Shown: positions 32,413-40,607 of the stretch, one piece after another
Position numbering within the stretch: the stretch's first letter is position 1
Layout of the letters: every line of letters begins with the position of its first letter
Source: Curtobacterium herbarum
GTDB lineage: Bacteria > Actinomycetota > Actinomycetes > Actinomycetales > Microbacteriaceae
Direction of reading: 5' to 3'
Assembly: GCF_016907335.1 (NCBI RefSeq)
Contig: NZ_JAFBBT010000001.1
Coordinates: 992,001 to 1,056,000, forward strand
DNA: 64,000 bases
Notes under the pieces: model-generated
Seen by the model: the letters and a program-made list of their open reading frames with translations, nothing else
Told to the model about the DNA's origin: nothing
Database searches by the model: none
Made by a program: the position numbers and the translations under genes

Positions 32413-33446
32413 GCGCGTGCCTCCTCGACGACGGTGATGCCGGCGGCACGCAGGGCACCGACCGCCCGGTCGACGTCGGTGTTGCGGCCCCCGAGCTCGT
32501 ACGTGAGCGACCCGATGCGGCGCTCGCGGATCTCGCTGACCCCGCCGAAGACGAGCTCGGCGGTGACCGCGGTGTCGCGGAACGCCTGGTCGATGCGACC
32601 CTGCAGCCCGGACTCGTCGGTGATCCGGACGGACACGATCCGGCCGGGGTGGCGCTCGTGCAGGCGTGCGACGGTCTCGGCCGAGGGGCGGTCGTGCAGC
32701 GCGGTGCGGACGAAGCGCTGCGTGGCCTCGGTGGTGGGGGCGGAGAACACGTCGTAGACGTCGCCGACCTCGACCACACGGCCCTGCTCCATCACGGCGA
32801 CGCGGTCCGCGATCCGGCGGACGGCGTCCATCTCGTGGGTGATGACGATGATCGTGACCCCGAGCTCGCGGTTGACGCGACGGAGGAGCGCGAGCACCTC
32901 CGACGTGGTCTCCGGGTCGAGGGCACTGGTCGCCTCGTCGGCGAGCAGCAGCTCGGGGTTCGACGCGAGCGCCCGGGCGATGCCGACGCGCTGCTTCTGC
33001 CCGCCGGACAGCTGTTCGGGGTAGGCGTAGGCGCGGTCGAGCAGTCCGACGAAGTCGAGCAGTTCCGCGACGCGGCGGTCCCGTTCGGCCTTCGCGACAC
33101 CGGCGACCTTGAGCGGGTACGCCACGTTGCCGGCGATCGTGCGGGAGCGGAACAGGTTGAACTGCTGGAAGACCATCCCGATCCGGCGGCGGGCCTGACG
33201 GCGCTCCCGCTCGGGGATCGCGGTCAGCTCCTGCCCGGCCACGGTGACGGTGCCCGAGGTGGGCAGCTCGAGTGCGTTGACGAGTCGGACCAGGGTCGAC
33301 TTGCCGGCGCCGGAGTACCCGATCACCCCGAGGACCTCGCCCTGGTGGACGTCGAGGTCGACACCCTCGACCGCGGTGACGGTCTCTCCGGTGTCGGCGC
33401 GGCGGTAGCTCTTGGTGACACCGCGGAGTTCGACGAGGGCAGCCAC
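32409..33446 (-). CDS. metN: Methionine ABC transporter ATP-binding protein
   Basis: 345-residue ATPase: Walker A GYSGAGKSTLV, Q-loop VFQQFNLF, signature LSGGQKQRVGIARAL, Walker B LLLADEATSALDP, switch THEMD. The C-terminal NIL (ACT-like) domain (about 260-345, ESGLQGRIDQAFRDTAVTAELVFGGVSEI) is the regulatory methionine-binding domain that defines MetN. GTG at 33446 shares one base with the MetQ stop. Confidence 0.95.
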   Translation of the reverse strand: MAALVELRGVTKSYRRADTGETVTAVEGVDLDVHQGEVLGVIGYSGAGKSTLVRLVNALELPTSGTVTVAGQELTAIPERERRQARRRIGMVFQQFNLFRSRTIAGNVAYPLKVAGVAKAERDRRVAELLDFVGLLDRAYAYPEQLSGGQKQRVGIARALASNPELLLADEATSALDPETTSEVLALLRRVNRELGVTIIVITHEMDAVRRIADRVAVMEQGRVVEVGDVYDVFSAPTTEATQRFVRTALHDRPSAETVARLHERHPGRIVSVRITDESGLQGRIDQAFRDTAVTAELVFGGVSEIRERRIGSLTYELGGRNTDVDRAVGALRAAGITVVEEARA

Positions 33447-34408
33447 TACTCGGCTGCTGCCTTCGCGTCCCGCTCGACGGTCGCGAGCTCGTCCTGCAGG
33501 GTGGATGCCTTCTCGTCCCGGGCGACGGCGTCCGGATAGTCCTTCGTGAAGTCCTTCTGGACGGCGCTGTCCTGGAACAGCTCGACGAGGTCCCGGTAGG
33601 TGGTGTTGTCCTTGTCCTCGTTGCGGACCGCGAAGACGTTGACGTACGGGGCGGCGGATGAGCTCGACGGGTCGTCGGTGAAGACCTTGTCCGAGGCGGG
33701 CAGCCCGGCGGCGGTGGCGAAGTTGTTGTTCACGACGGCCGCGGCGACCGATCCCTGCTGCAGCGCGTTCGCGGTCTGCGAGGCGTCGAGCGGCTGCACG
33801 TCGACCTTGTGCGACGCGATGTCGTCGGTGGTGGAGAACGCGCTGCCGCCGTCCCGCAGCTCGATCAGCTTGGCGGACTGCAGGACGAGCAGGGCCCGTG
33901 CCTCGTTGATGGCGTCGTTCGGGATCGCGACCTTCGCGCCCTCGGGGATCGCGGACACCTCGTCGTACTTCGTGGCGTAGAGGGGGAGCGGGTAGACGGC
34001 GGTGGAGCCGATCGGCTGCAGGTCGTCCTTCGCGGTGACGTTGTAGTTCGCCAGGTACTGGATGTGCTGGAACTGGTTGATGTCGACCTGGCCGTCCTTC
34101 AGCGCCGGGTTCGGCAGCGAGTAGTCGGCGAAGTTGGTCAGCTTCACGGTGACGTTCAGCCGCTGTTTCGCGAGCGCCGTGTAGGTATTCCAGTACGGCA
34201 GTGCCTTGTCCGCGACGCCGATCGTGACGGTCTGCGCCTTCCGGTCCGAACCACTGCCGGCGGCTCCGGCCTGGTCGGAGCCGCCACCGCGGACGGCGAC
34301 GACCACGACGGCGACGATGATCGCGACGACGACGACGGCAGCGGCGATGATCCACCCGAGCGGGCGCTTGCGCTGCGGACGGTCGGGCAGGACGGGGGTC
34401 GCGGACAT
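33446..34408 (-). CDS. metQ: MetQ/NlpA family substrate-binding protein with TM anchor instead of lipobox
   Basis: 320 residues. NLPA-type binding fold: VTIGVADKALPYWNTYTALAKQRLNVTVKLTNFADYSLPNPALKDGQVDINQFQHIQYLANYN, and NDAINEARALLVLQSAKLI. Instead of a signal peptide with lipobox cysteine it has a cytoplasmic KR-rich start and one long hydrophobic helix (about 19-42, WIIAAAVVVVAIIVAVVVVAV); there is no cysteine, so it is probably membrane-anchored by this helix. First gene of metQNI. The 228-bp upstream gap shows no SAM riboswitch I can recognise. Confidence 0.9.
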   Translation of the reverse strand: MSATPVLPDRPQRKRPLGWIIAAAVVVVAIIVAVVVVAVRGGGSDQAGAAGSGSDRKAQTVTIGVADKALPYWNTYTALAKQRLNVTVKLTNFADYSLPNPALKDGQVDINQFQHIQYLANYNVTAKDDLQPIGSTAVYPLPLYATKYDEVSAIPEGAKVAIPNDAINEARALLVLQSAKLIELRDGGSAFSTTDDIASHKVDVQPLDASQTANALQQGSVAAAVVNNNFATAAGLPASDKVFTDDPSSSSAAPYVNVFAVRNEDKDNTTYRDLVELFQDSAVQKDFTKDYPDAVARDEKASTLQDELATVERDAKAAAE

Positions 34409-34636
34409 GGGTGCTCCTCGTGAGGGGGTCGCCCTGGTGGCAGGGACGGTGCTGTGTGGGTCCCGACGCTGGGTGTCGCCCGGCGGGGACAGCCACGAGT
34501 GTGCCCGGCGGCCCCGGACCGGGTCGATTCGCGTTCCGCCGTGTTACGACCGGCGTCGCCGCACGACGGGCCAGGGTCGCCGCACAGCCAGCGTCGTCAG
34601 GTGACGCCGGCGCTCGCCGTCGGGCAGGCTCGACGG

Positions 34637-35134
34637 ATGCGCAGCATCGAACTCGTCCTCGACCCGGACGCCGAACGGGCGGTCCGGGACGCCTGGGCGG
34701 CCCTCGTCGCCGCCGACCTGCCGAGCATGGGCCGGCACACCTCCGCGACGAACGCCCCGCACCTGACCCTGACGGCGGGCGAGACGCTGGCCGTGCCGTC
34801 GGGGTTCGACGCACCCCGGCCGACGGCCCTCCGCCCCGCCGGACTCCTGCTGTTCCCGGCCGGTCCGGGCCGCCACGTCCTGGGGGTCTCCGTCGTGGTC
34901 GACCGCGCGCTCGCCGCGTTCCACGAGGCCGTGCACCGCGCGGCCCCCGGCGGCGTCGACACGTCCCTGCCGGGTCGGTGGGCGCCGCACCTGACGCTCG
35001 CACGCCGTCCGCGGGACGTCGACCTGCCGCGGATGCTCGAGGTGCTGGCATCGGTCCCGCTGCCGGACACCCTCGGTGTCGCCGGCGTCCGGCACTGGGA
35101 CGGGAAGACGACGACCGTCACACCGGTCGGCTGA
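34637..35134 (+). CDS. 2'-5' RNA ligase/2H phosphoesterase family protein
   Basis: 165 residues with the two H-x-T motifs of the 2H phosphoesterases: APHLTLTAG (near residue 42) and APHLTLARR (near 120). This fold cleaves 2'-5' or cyclic phosphodiester bonds; the specific substrate is unknown. Its 3' end overlaps the convergent alditol oxidase gene by 17 bases. No ribosome site of note before the ATG. Confidence 0.85.
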   Translation: MRSIELVLDPDAERAVRDAWAALVAADLPSMGRHTSATNAPHLTLTAGETLAVPSGFDAPRPTALRPAGLLLFPAGPGRHVLGVSVVVDRALAAFHEAVHRAAPGGVDTSLPGRWAPHLTLARRPRDVDLPRMLEVLASVPLPDTLGVAGVRHWDGKTTTVTPVG

Positions 35135-36416
35135 CCCCCGACGCGGACGCGGACCCGGACCCGGACCTCTCCAGCCCGAGCACCCGCTCGCCGAACGCGG
35201 AGCCGAACTTGCCCGACGGGTCACGGCGCGCGACCAGGTCGCGGAACGCGCCCAGCCGCGGGTACAGCGCCGCGACGGCGGAGCCGTCGAGGGAACTCAT
35301 CTTCCCCCAGTGCGGACGGCCACCGAACGGGGCGAGTCGCGCCTCCAGGTCGGGCAGCAGGGCCGCGACCTCGTCCGGGTGCTTCCGCCACGTGAACGCG
35401 ATGCAGAGCACGTCCTCGCCCTGTGTCGGACTGAGCCACAGGTCGTCCGCCGCCATCGTGCGCAGCTCGCAGACGTGCAGGTGCGGCTGGATCCGGTCCG
35501 CCAGCCCGCGCAGCGCGTCGAGCGCGCCGGCCGCGTGTCGGAGCGGCACGAAGTGCTCGCTCTGCACCTCGGACCCGACCGAGGGCACCGACTCGATCGG
35601 GAAGTGCGGCAGCCGGTCCCACCACGGCCCGACCGAGCCGTCGTGCGCGGTGTGGTGCCCGTCACCGGGCGAGCCGGGCAGGCGGGGCGCGCCCAGGAGG
35701 CCCGTGGGCACCTCGACGTCGTCGGCCCCGTCCGGCACGCGCGACTTCACGAGCACCTCCGAGACGGTGTCGCCGAACAGCGTGTAGGCGCAGACGGAGT
35801 ACCCGGCGGCGAAGACCTCGGCGGCGGAGGCGGTGAACGTGTCCCACGGGATCGGCCCGTAGAGGTCCTGGCGCATCCGGTACGCGGGCTGCACGTCGAC
35901 GGTGACGCGCGTGACGATGCCGAGCAGCCCGAGGTGGATCGCGGCGCCGCCGAGGTCCGGGTCGCCGCGTCGGATCGTGGTCGTGCTGCCGTCGGGGCCG
36001 ATCAGCTCGAGCGCGGCGACGGCGGTGCTCAGCGAGCCGAGGGCGGTGCCGGAGCCGTGCGTGCCGGTGGCGATCGCGCCGCCGAGCGAGATGTGGGGGA
36101 GCGACCCCTCGTTGTGCAGGGCGACCCCGGCCGCGTCGAGCTCGGGCGCGACGAGCCCGTACCGGGTGCCGGCGCCCATCGTGGCGGTGCGGCGGTCGGC
36201 GGCGACGACCAGGTCGGTCGGCACGGCGGTCAGGTCGAGCAGGACGCCCGGGGTGTCGGCGACGTCGTTGAACGAGTGGCGGGTGCCGAGCCCGTGGATG
36301 CGGGGACTGCGGGCGACGAGGTCGGCGACGTCGTCGAGCGAGGTCGGCCGCACCACCCGCTCGGCGGTGTAGGTGACCGTGCCGGACCAGTTCAGCTCGC
36401 TCGTCGTCGACCGCAT
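35118..36416 (-). CDS. FAD-binding alditol oxidase-like protein
   Basis: 432-residue VAO-family flavoprotein. GLGTRHSFNDVADTPG contains His47, at the position of the FAD-linked histidine of Streptomyces alditol oxidase; GSLPHISLGGAIATGTHGSG is the FAD pyrophosphate loop; the C-terminus has the HWGKM motif of the D-arabinono-lactone oxidase domain. Expected to oxidise sugar alcohols such as xylitol or sorbitol with O2, releasing hydrogen peroxide. C-terminus is a Gly/Ser/Ala repeat tail. No sugar transporter is adjacent. Confidence 0.88.
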   Translation of the reverse strand: MRSTTSELNWSGTVTYTAERVVRPTSLDDVADLVARSPRIHGLGTRHSFNDVADTPGVLLDLTAVPTDLVVAADRRTATMGAGTRYGLVAPELDAAGVALHNEGSLPHISLGGAIATGTHGSGTALGSLSTAVAALELIGPDGSTTTIRRGDPDLGGAAIHLGLLGIVTRVTVDVQPAYRMRQDLYGPIPWDTFTASAAEVFAAGYSVCAYTLFGDTVSEVLVKSRVPDGADDVEVPTGLLGAPRLPGSPGDGHHTAHDGSVGPWWDRLPHFPIESVPSVGSEVQSEHFVPLRHAAGALDALRGLADRIQPHLHVCELRTMAADDLWLSPTQGEDVLCIAFTWRKHPDEVAALLPDLEARLAPFGGRPHWGKMSSLDGSAVAALYPRLGAFRDLVARRDPSGKFGSAFGERVLGLERSGSGSASASGVSRPV

Positions 36417-36449
36417 GTGCCCACGATGCCACGTCGCTGGGAACGACGA

Positions 36450-36476
36450 CGCGCCCCCTCCGGAAGAGGGGGCGCG
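36450..36476. terminator. 11-bp hairpin downstream of the MFS gene
   Basis: CGCGCCCCCTC (36450-36460), loop CGGAA, GAGGGGGCGCG (36466-36476), 36 bases beyond the MFS stop on the - strand. Confidence 0.75.
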
Positions 36477-36512
36477 CGGTCTGTCCAGGAGCGTTCGGTG
36501 CTCCGGGAGCGG

Positions 36513-38012
36513 TCAGTGCACGGCGGGTGCGGGTGCGCCCTCCGGGGTGGCCGGCTTCCGGACCATGGCCGAGGCGATGATGCCGAGCATCGAGATCACT
36601 GCGCCGACGAGGAACGCCGAGTGCACGCCGGACGCGGTCGCCCGGGCGGTTGCCTCGGCGGCGGTCGCGGCACCGGCGACGTCGCCGTTCGTCGCCGCGG
36701 CGGTGGCGCCGAGCGTCAGCAGCGTGACGAACAGTGCCGTGCCGGCCGCACCGGCGAGCTGCTGGGCGGTGCCCAGGACTGCGCTGCCGTGCGAGTACAG
36801 GCGCGGCGGCAGGCCACCGAGTGCGGCGGTGAACAGCGGCGTGAAGGTCAGCGCCAGGCCGAGGCTCAGCACGATGTGGGCGACGAGGACGAACGTGACG
36901 CTGGTGTCCGCGGTGACCGTCGAGAGCGCCCAGAGCACGGCGCTGATGATGATCGATCCGGGGATGAGCAGCATGCGCGGGCCGTAGCGGTCGTAGAGAC
37001 GGCCGACGATCGGGGACAGCAGGCCCATCAGCAGACCACCGGGGAGCAGCAGGAGTCCGACCTGCAGGACCTCGAGGCCGAGCACGCGCTCGAGGTAGAT
37101 CGGCAGCAGGATGAGCGTGCCGAACATCGCCATGAAGCTGATCGCCATCGCGACGATCGGGATTGTGAAGCCCTTGGTGCTGAAGGTGCGGAGGTCGAGG
37201 AGTGCGGCGTCGCGGCGCTGCAGGCGGGTCTGGCGGACGATGAAGACGGCGAGGGCGACGAAGCCCACGACGAGTGCACCGATCGGCACGCCGTACCCGG
37301 TGTCGCCGGCCTCGCCGATGCTCGACAGGCCGTAGACGATGCCGCCGAACGCGAAGGCGGACAGGACGACGGAGAACACGTCGATCGCGGACTTGCGCGG
37401 GGTCGAGACGTTGCGGACCTTCACCATGCCGAGCACGAGGGCGGCGAGGGCGATCGGCAGGACGAACCCGAACAGCCAGCGCCACGAGAACGCGTTGAGG
37501 ATGAGGCCGGAGATCGTCGGGCCGATCGCGGGGGCGACCGAGATGACGATCGAGATGTTGCCCATCACGCGGCCGCGGTGGGACGGCTCGATGAGGGTCA
37601 GGACTGTGGTCATGAGCAGCGGCATCATGATCGCGGTGCCGCTGGCCTGCACGATGCGCCCGATGAGCAGCATCGTGAAGCCCGGCGCGAGCAGTGCGAT
37701 GAGCGTCCCGACGGAGAACAGGCTCATCGCCCAGACGAACACCGGACGGGTGTTGAAGCGCTGCAGCAGGTAGCCGGTGATCGGGATCACGACGGCCATG
37801 GTGAGCAGGAAGCCGGTGGTCAGCCACTGCCCGGTCGCGGCGCTGATGCCGAGGTCGTCCATGAGCCGCGGCAGCGCCACGCCCATGATCGTCTCGTTGA
37901 GGATGACGACGAACGCCGAGACGAGCAGCAGTCCGATCACGAGGCGGTTGCCCGCGGGGGAGGACTCTTCGACGGACCCGGTGCGGGGTGCGGAGTCGAC
38001 GGCCTGGGTCAA
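36513..38012 (-). CDS. DHA2-type MFS multidrug exporter
   Basis: 499 residues, 14 predicted membrane helices. ILNETIMGVALPRLMDDLGISAATGQWLTTGFLLTMAVVIPITGYLLQRFNTRPVF is the classic DHA2 N-terminus with motif A, and MVKVRNVSTPRKSAIDVFSVVLSAFAFGGIVYG is the central loop. LmrB/EmrB-like. Start is TTG at 38012 with AGGAG six bases upstream, one of the few non-ATG/GTG starts here. An inverted repeat ACCCAC/GTGGGT at 38047-38063 just upstream could be an operator. No linked regulator. Confidence 0.93.
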   Translation of the reverse strand: MTQAVDSAPRTGSVEESSPAGNRLVIGLLLVSAFVVILNETIMGVALPRLMDDLGISAATGQWLTTGFLLTMAVVIPITGYLLQRFNTRPVFVWAMSLFSVGTLIALLAPGFTMLLIGRIVQASGTAIMMPLLMTTVLTLIEPSHRGRVMGNISIVISVAPAIGPTISGLILNAFSWRWLFGFVLPIALAALVLGMVKVRNVSTPRKSAIDVFSVVLSAFAFGGIVYGLSSIGEAGDTGYGVPIGALVVGFVALAVFIVRQTRLQRRDAALLDLRTFSTKGFTIPIVAMAISFMAMFGTLILLPIYLERVLGLEVLQVGLLLLPGGLLMGLLSPIVGRLYDRYGPRMLLIPGSIIISAVLWALSTVTADTSVTFVLVAHIVLSLGLALTFTPLFTAALGGLPPRLYSHGSAVLGTAQQLAGAAGTALFVTLLTLGATAAATNGDVAGAATAAEATARATASGVHSAFLVGAVISMLGIIASAMVRKPATPEGAPAPAVH

Positions 38013-38143
38013 GGGGGCTCCTGGTGTCTTCGTGGTGTGACGGTGGACCCACGAGGGGTGGGTACCGAGGCTGCAAGAGCTGACAGGACCACAGCATTCC
38101 CGACTGCCGCCGAACGCGGGGTGAACTCCGCGTGTTGCCCGGT

Positions 38144-38425
38144 TCAGTGCAGGATGCGGAAGCCGTCGTCCTCGCCGAGCGGTGCGACCTCGCGGACGGC
38201 GACATCCGTGACGGTGGCCGAGGACGGGCCGGAGCGGAGCATCACGACCAGGGCGTCGACCGCGGGGCCGGGGCCCTCCGCCTCGACCTCGACGGTGCCG
38301 TCGAACAGGTTCCGTGCGTACCCGACGAGTTCGAGCCCGTCGGCCTTCCGTGCCGTCCAGTACCGGAACCCGACGCCCTGCACGGTCCCGGTCACGACGG
38401 CGTGCTTCCTCGTGGTGCTGCCCAT
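38144..38425 (-). CDS. acyP: Acylphosphatase
   Basis: 93 residues. HAVVTGTVQGVGFRYWTARKADGLELVGYARNLFDGTVEVEAEG carries both acylphosphatase signatures, including the catalytic Arg in VGFRYW and the Asn in ARNLFDG. Hydrolyses acyl phosphates such as carbamoyl- or acetyl-phosphate. TAGCAT (complement of 38433-38438) lies seven bases before the ATG: leaderless candidate. Confidence 0.93.
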   Translation of the reverse strand: MGSTTRKHAVVTGTVQGVGFRYWTARKADGLELVGYARNLFDGTVEVEAEGPGPAVDALVVMLRSGPSSATVTDVAVREVAPLGEDDGFRILH

Positions 38426-38494
38426 GCGGCCGATGCTACGAGCGGCGTGTTACCCGGGCGTCACGGCTGCGTTCCGGTCCGGTGACCATCGTGA

Positions 38495-38524
38495 TACGGT
38501 CATCAGTACCTGAACAGTTCAGGT
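38495..38524 (+). promoter_or_regulatory. nad operon promoter with NrtR-type palindromic operator
   Basis: A TACGGT -10 (38495-38500) is followed at the expected transcription start by ACCTGAAC-A-GTTCAGGT (38508-38524), a perfect 17-bp odd palindrome. NrtR regulators bind palindromes of this kind in front of NAD genes and their own gene; here the first gene is the NrtR homologue. Confidence 0.75.
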
Positions 38525-38560
38525 CAAAATGACCATAACCCAGCAGGACGGAGGGCAGCG

Positions 38561-39241
38561 ATGGACGACACCGGCATCCGGCTCGCGGTCTCGACCGTCA
38601 TCGTCGCGCTCCGGCCGCACCCGGACACCGGCGTCCCCGCACTCTGGATGCCGCTGGTCCGCCGGGTGACCGAACCGTTCGCGGGCTCCTGGGCGCTGCC
38701 CGGTGGCTGGGTCGGGGCGGACGAGGGCCTCGACGACTCGGCCGCCGCGCGCCTCCGCGAGACCACCAAGGTGCAGCCGCGCTACCTGGAGCAGCTCTAC
38801 GCGTTCGGCGCCGTCGACCGCTCGCCGACCCGCGTCGTGTCGGTCGTCTACTGGGCCCTCGTGCACCCGGACGAGGCGAGCGTCGTACCGGACGACTGGA
38901 ACGTTCGGTGGTTCCTCGCCGACGAACACCCGCCGCTGGCGTTCGACCACGACCGCATCGTCGAGTACGCGCTCTGGCGCCTGCGCAACAAGATGTCGTA
39001 CTCCCGGATCGCGCAGGCGTTCCTCGGCGACCGGTTCACGCTCGCCGAACTCCGCGGCGTGTACGAGGCGGTGCTCGGGCAGACGCTCGACCCCGCGAAC
39101 TTCCGTCGGCAGGTCGCCCAGAGCGACGCGGTCCTGCCCACCGACGAGACCACGAGCGGCGGGCGGCACCGACCGGCCCGGCTGTACCGCTCGAACCCCG
39201 ACCTGTCGTACGCGGACAACGGCCCGCTGACGACGCCCTGA
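38561..39241 (+). CDS. nrtR: NrtR family NAD-metabolism regulator (degenerate NUDIX plus wHTH)
   Basis: 226 residues. Residues 1-130 are a NUDIX fold (SWALPGGWVGADEGLDDSAAARLRETTKV); the catalytic REUxEE glutamates are replaced by RETTKV, so it should bind but not hydrolyse ADP-ribose-type ligands. Residues about 140-215 are the NrtR winged helix (LWRLRNKMSYSRIAQAFLGDRFTLAELRGVYEAVLGQTLDPANFRRQV). Located directly before nadABC with a palindrome at its promoter, it most likely represses the nad operon and itself. Confidence 0.93.
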   Translation: MDDTGIRLAVSTVIVALRPHPDTGVPALWMPLVRRVTEPFAGSWALPGGWVGADEGLDDSAAARLRETTKVQPRYLEQLYAFGAVDRSPTRVVSVVYWALVHPDEASVVPDDWNVRWFLADEHPPLAFDHDRIVEYALWRLRNKMSYSRIAQAFLGDRFTLAELRGVYEAVLGQTLDPANFRRQVAQSDAVLPTDETTSGGRHRPARLYRSNPDLSYADNGPLTTP

Positions 39242-39270
39242 CCTACCCCTGAGCCGAGACGGGAACCGCC

Positions 39271-40605
39271 GTGTCCATCGCGACCACCATCGAACTGATC
39301 TCCAACGGCCGGGCGGCCGGCACCACCTGCACGCCCGACCTCGCCGCGCCGACCTGGGACTTCGACAGCGTCCCCGGCTACGGCCCCGGTTCGTCGATGT
39401 CCGACGTCATCCCGACCTCGTCCCCGCGCCAGGGCGTGATCCCGGACGAGTACCGGAACGCCCCCGACGACGAACTGCACGAGCGCATCGAGCGGGCGAA
39501 GGCGACGCTGGGGGACCGCGTGGTCGTCCTGGGGCACTTCTACCAGCGGGACGAGGTCGTCCGGCACGCGGACTTCCTCGGCGACTCGTTCCAGCTCGCG
39601 AACGCGGCGCTGACGAAGCCCGACGCCGAGGCGATCGTCTTCTGCGGCGTGCACTTCATGGCCGAGACGGCGGACATCCTGGCGCGCGACGACCAGCGGG
39701 TGATCCTGCCGAACCTGGCCGCCGGCTGCTCGATGGCGGACATGGCCGACATCGACAGCGTCGAGGCTGCCTGGGCCGAGCTCACCGCGCTGTACGGCAC
39801 CGAGCCCGACGCAGACGGCCGGGTGCCGGTGATCCCCGTCACGTACATGAACTCCGCCGCCGACCTCAAGGCGTTCTGCGGGCGGAACGGCGGCATCGTC
39901 TGCACGTCCTCGAACGCCGCGACCGTGCTCGAGTGGGCGTTCGAGCGGGGGCAGCGCGTGCTGTTCTTCCCGGACCAGCACCTGGGCCGGAACACCGCGA
40001 AGGCGATGGGCATCAGCACGGACCGGATGCCGATGTGGAACCCGCGGCTGGCCGGCGGCGGCAACACCGCGGCCGAGCTGCTCGAGGCGCAGGTCGTCCT
40101 GTGGCACGGCTTCTGCTCGGTGCACCGCCGCTTCACGGTGGACCAGATCGAACAGGCCCGTCGGGAGCACCCGGGCGTCACGGTCATCGTGCACCCGGAG
40201 TGCCCGATGGCCGTCGTGGACGCGGCCGACGTCGCCGGCAGCACGGACCTGATCCGGAAGACGGTCGCCGCCGCCACCGAGCCGACGACGTTCGCGATCG
40301 GCACCGAGATCAACATGGTGAACCGCCTGGCCGCCGAGTACCCGCAGCACACGATCTTCTGCCTGGACCCGGTCGTCTGCCCGTGCTCGACGATGTACCG
40401 GATCCACCCGGGCTACCTGGCCTGGGTGCTCGAAGCGCTCGTCCGCGGTGAGGTCCTCAACGAGATCGTGGTGCCCGCTGCGGTGCAGGTCGACGCGAAG
40501 GTCGCCCTCGAGCGGATGCTCGCCGCCAGGCCCCGCCCCCTCGCCGGCCAGCGCGACCCGGGCCCCGCCGCGACGACGGCCACGACCACCGACGTCCGGG
40601 CCTGA
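39271..40605 (+). CDS. nadA: Quinolinate synthase
   Basis: 444-residue [4Fe-4S] enzyme that condenses iminoaspartate with dihydroxyacetone phosphate. Three cluster cysteines are visible: FCGVHFMAETA, IVCTSSNA and LDPVVCPCSTMYR. VVVLGHFYQRDEVV and ILPNLAAGCSMADM are active-site motifs. The N-terminal 60 residues are a family extension seen in actinobacteria. GTG at 39271 is used; spacing to nrtR is 29 bases, so it shares the nrtR promoter. Confidence 0.96.
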   Translation: MSIATTIELISNGRAAGTTCTPDLAAPTWDFDSVPGYGPGSSMSDVIPTSSPRQGVIPDEYRNAPDDELHERIERAKATLGDRVVVLGHFYQRDEVVRHADFLGDSFQLANAALTKPDAEAIVFCGVHFMAETADILARDDQRVILPNLAAGCSMADMADIDSVEAAWAELTALYGTEPDADGRVPVIPVTYMNSAADLKAFCGRNGGIVCTSSNAATVLEWAFERGQRVLFFPDQHLGRNTAKAMGISTDRMPMWNPRLAGGGNTAAELLEAQVVLWHGFCSVHRRFTVDQIEQARREHPGVTVIVHPECPMAVVDAADVAGSTDLIRKTVAAATEPTTFAIGTEINMVNRLAAEYPQHTIFCLDPVVCPCSTMYRIHPGYLAWVLEALVRGEVLNEIVVPAAVQVDAKVALERMLAARPRPLAGQRDPGPAATTATTTDVRA

Positions 40606-40607
40606 CG

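Noticed and set aside
34409..34636. SAM riboswitch upstream of metQ
   Set aside because: A CCAGCGTC stretch resembles SAM-IV in part, but the remaining conserved core, pseudoknot and GGCAACC box are not found.
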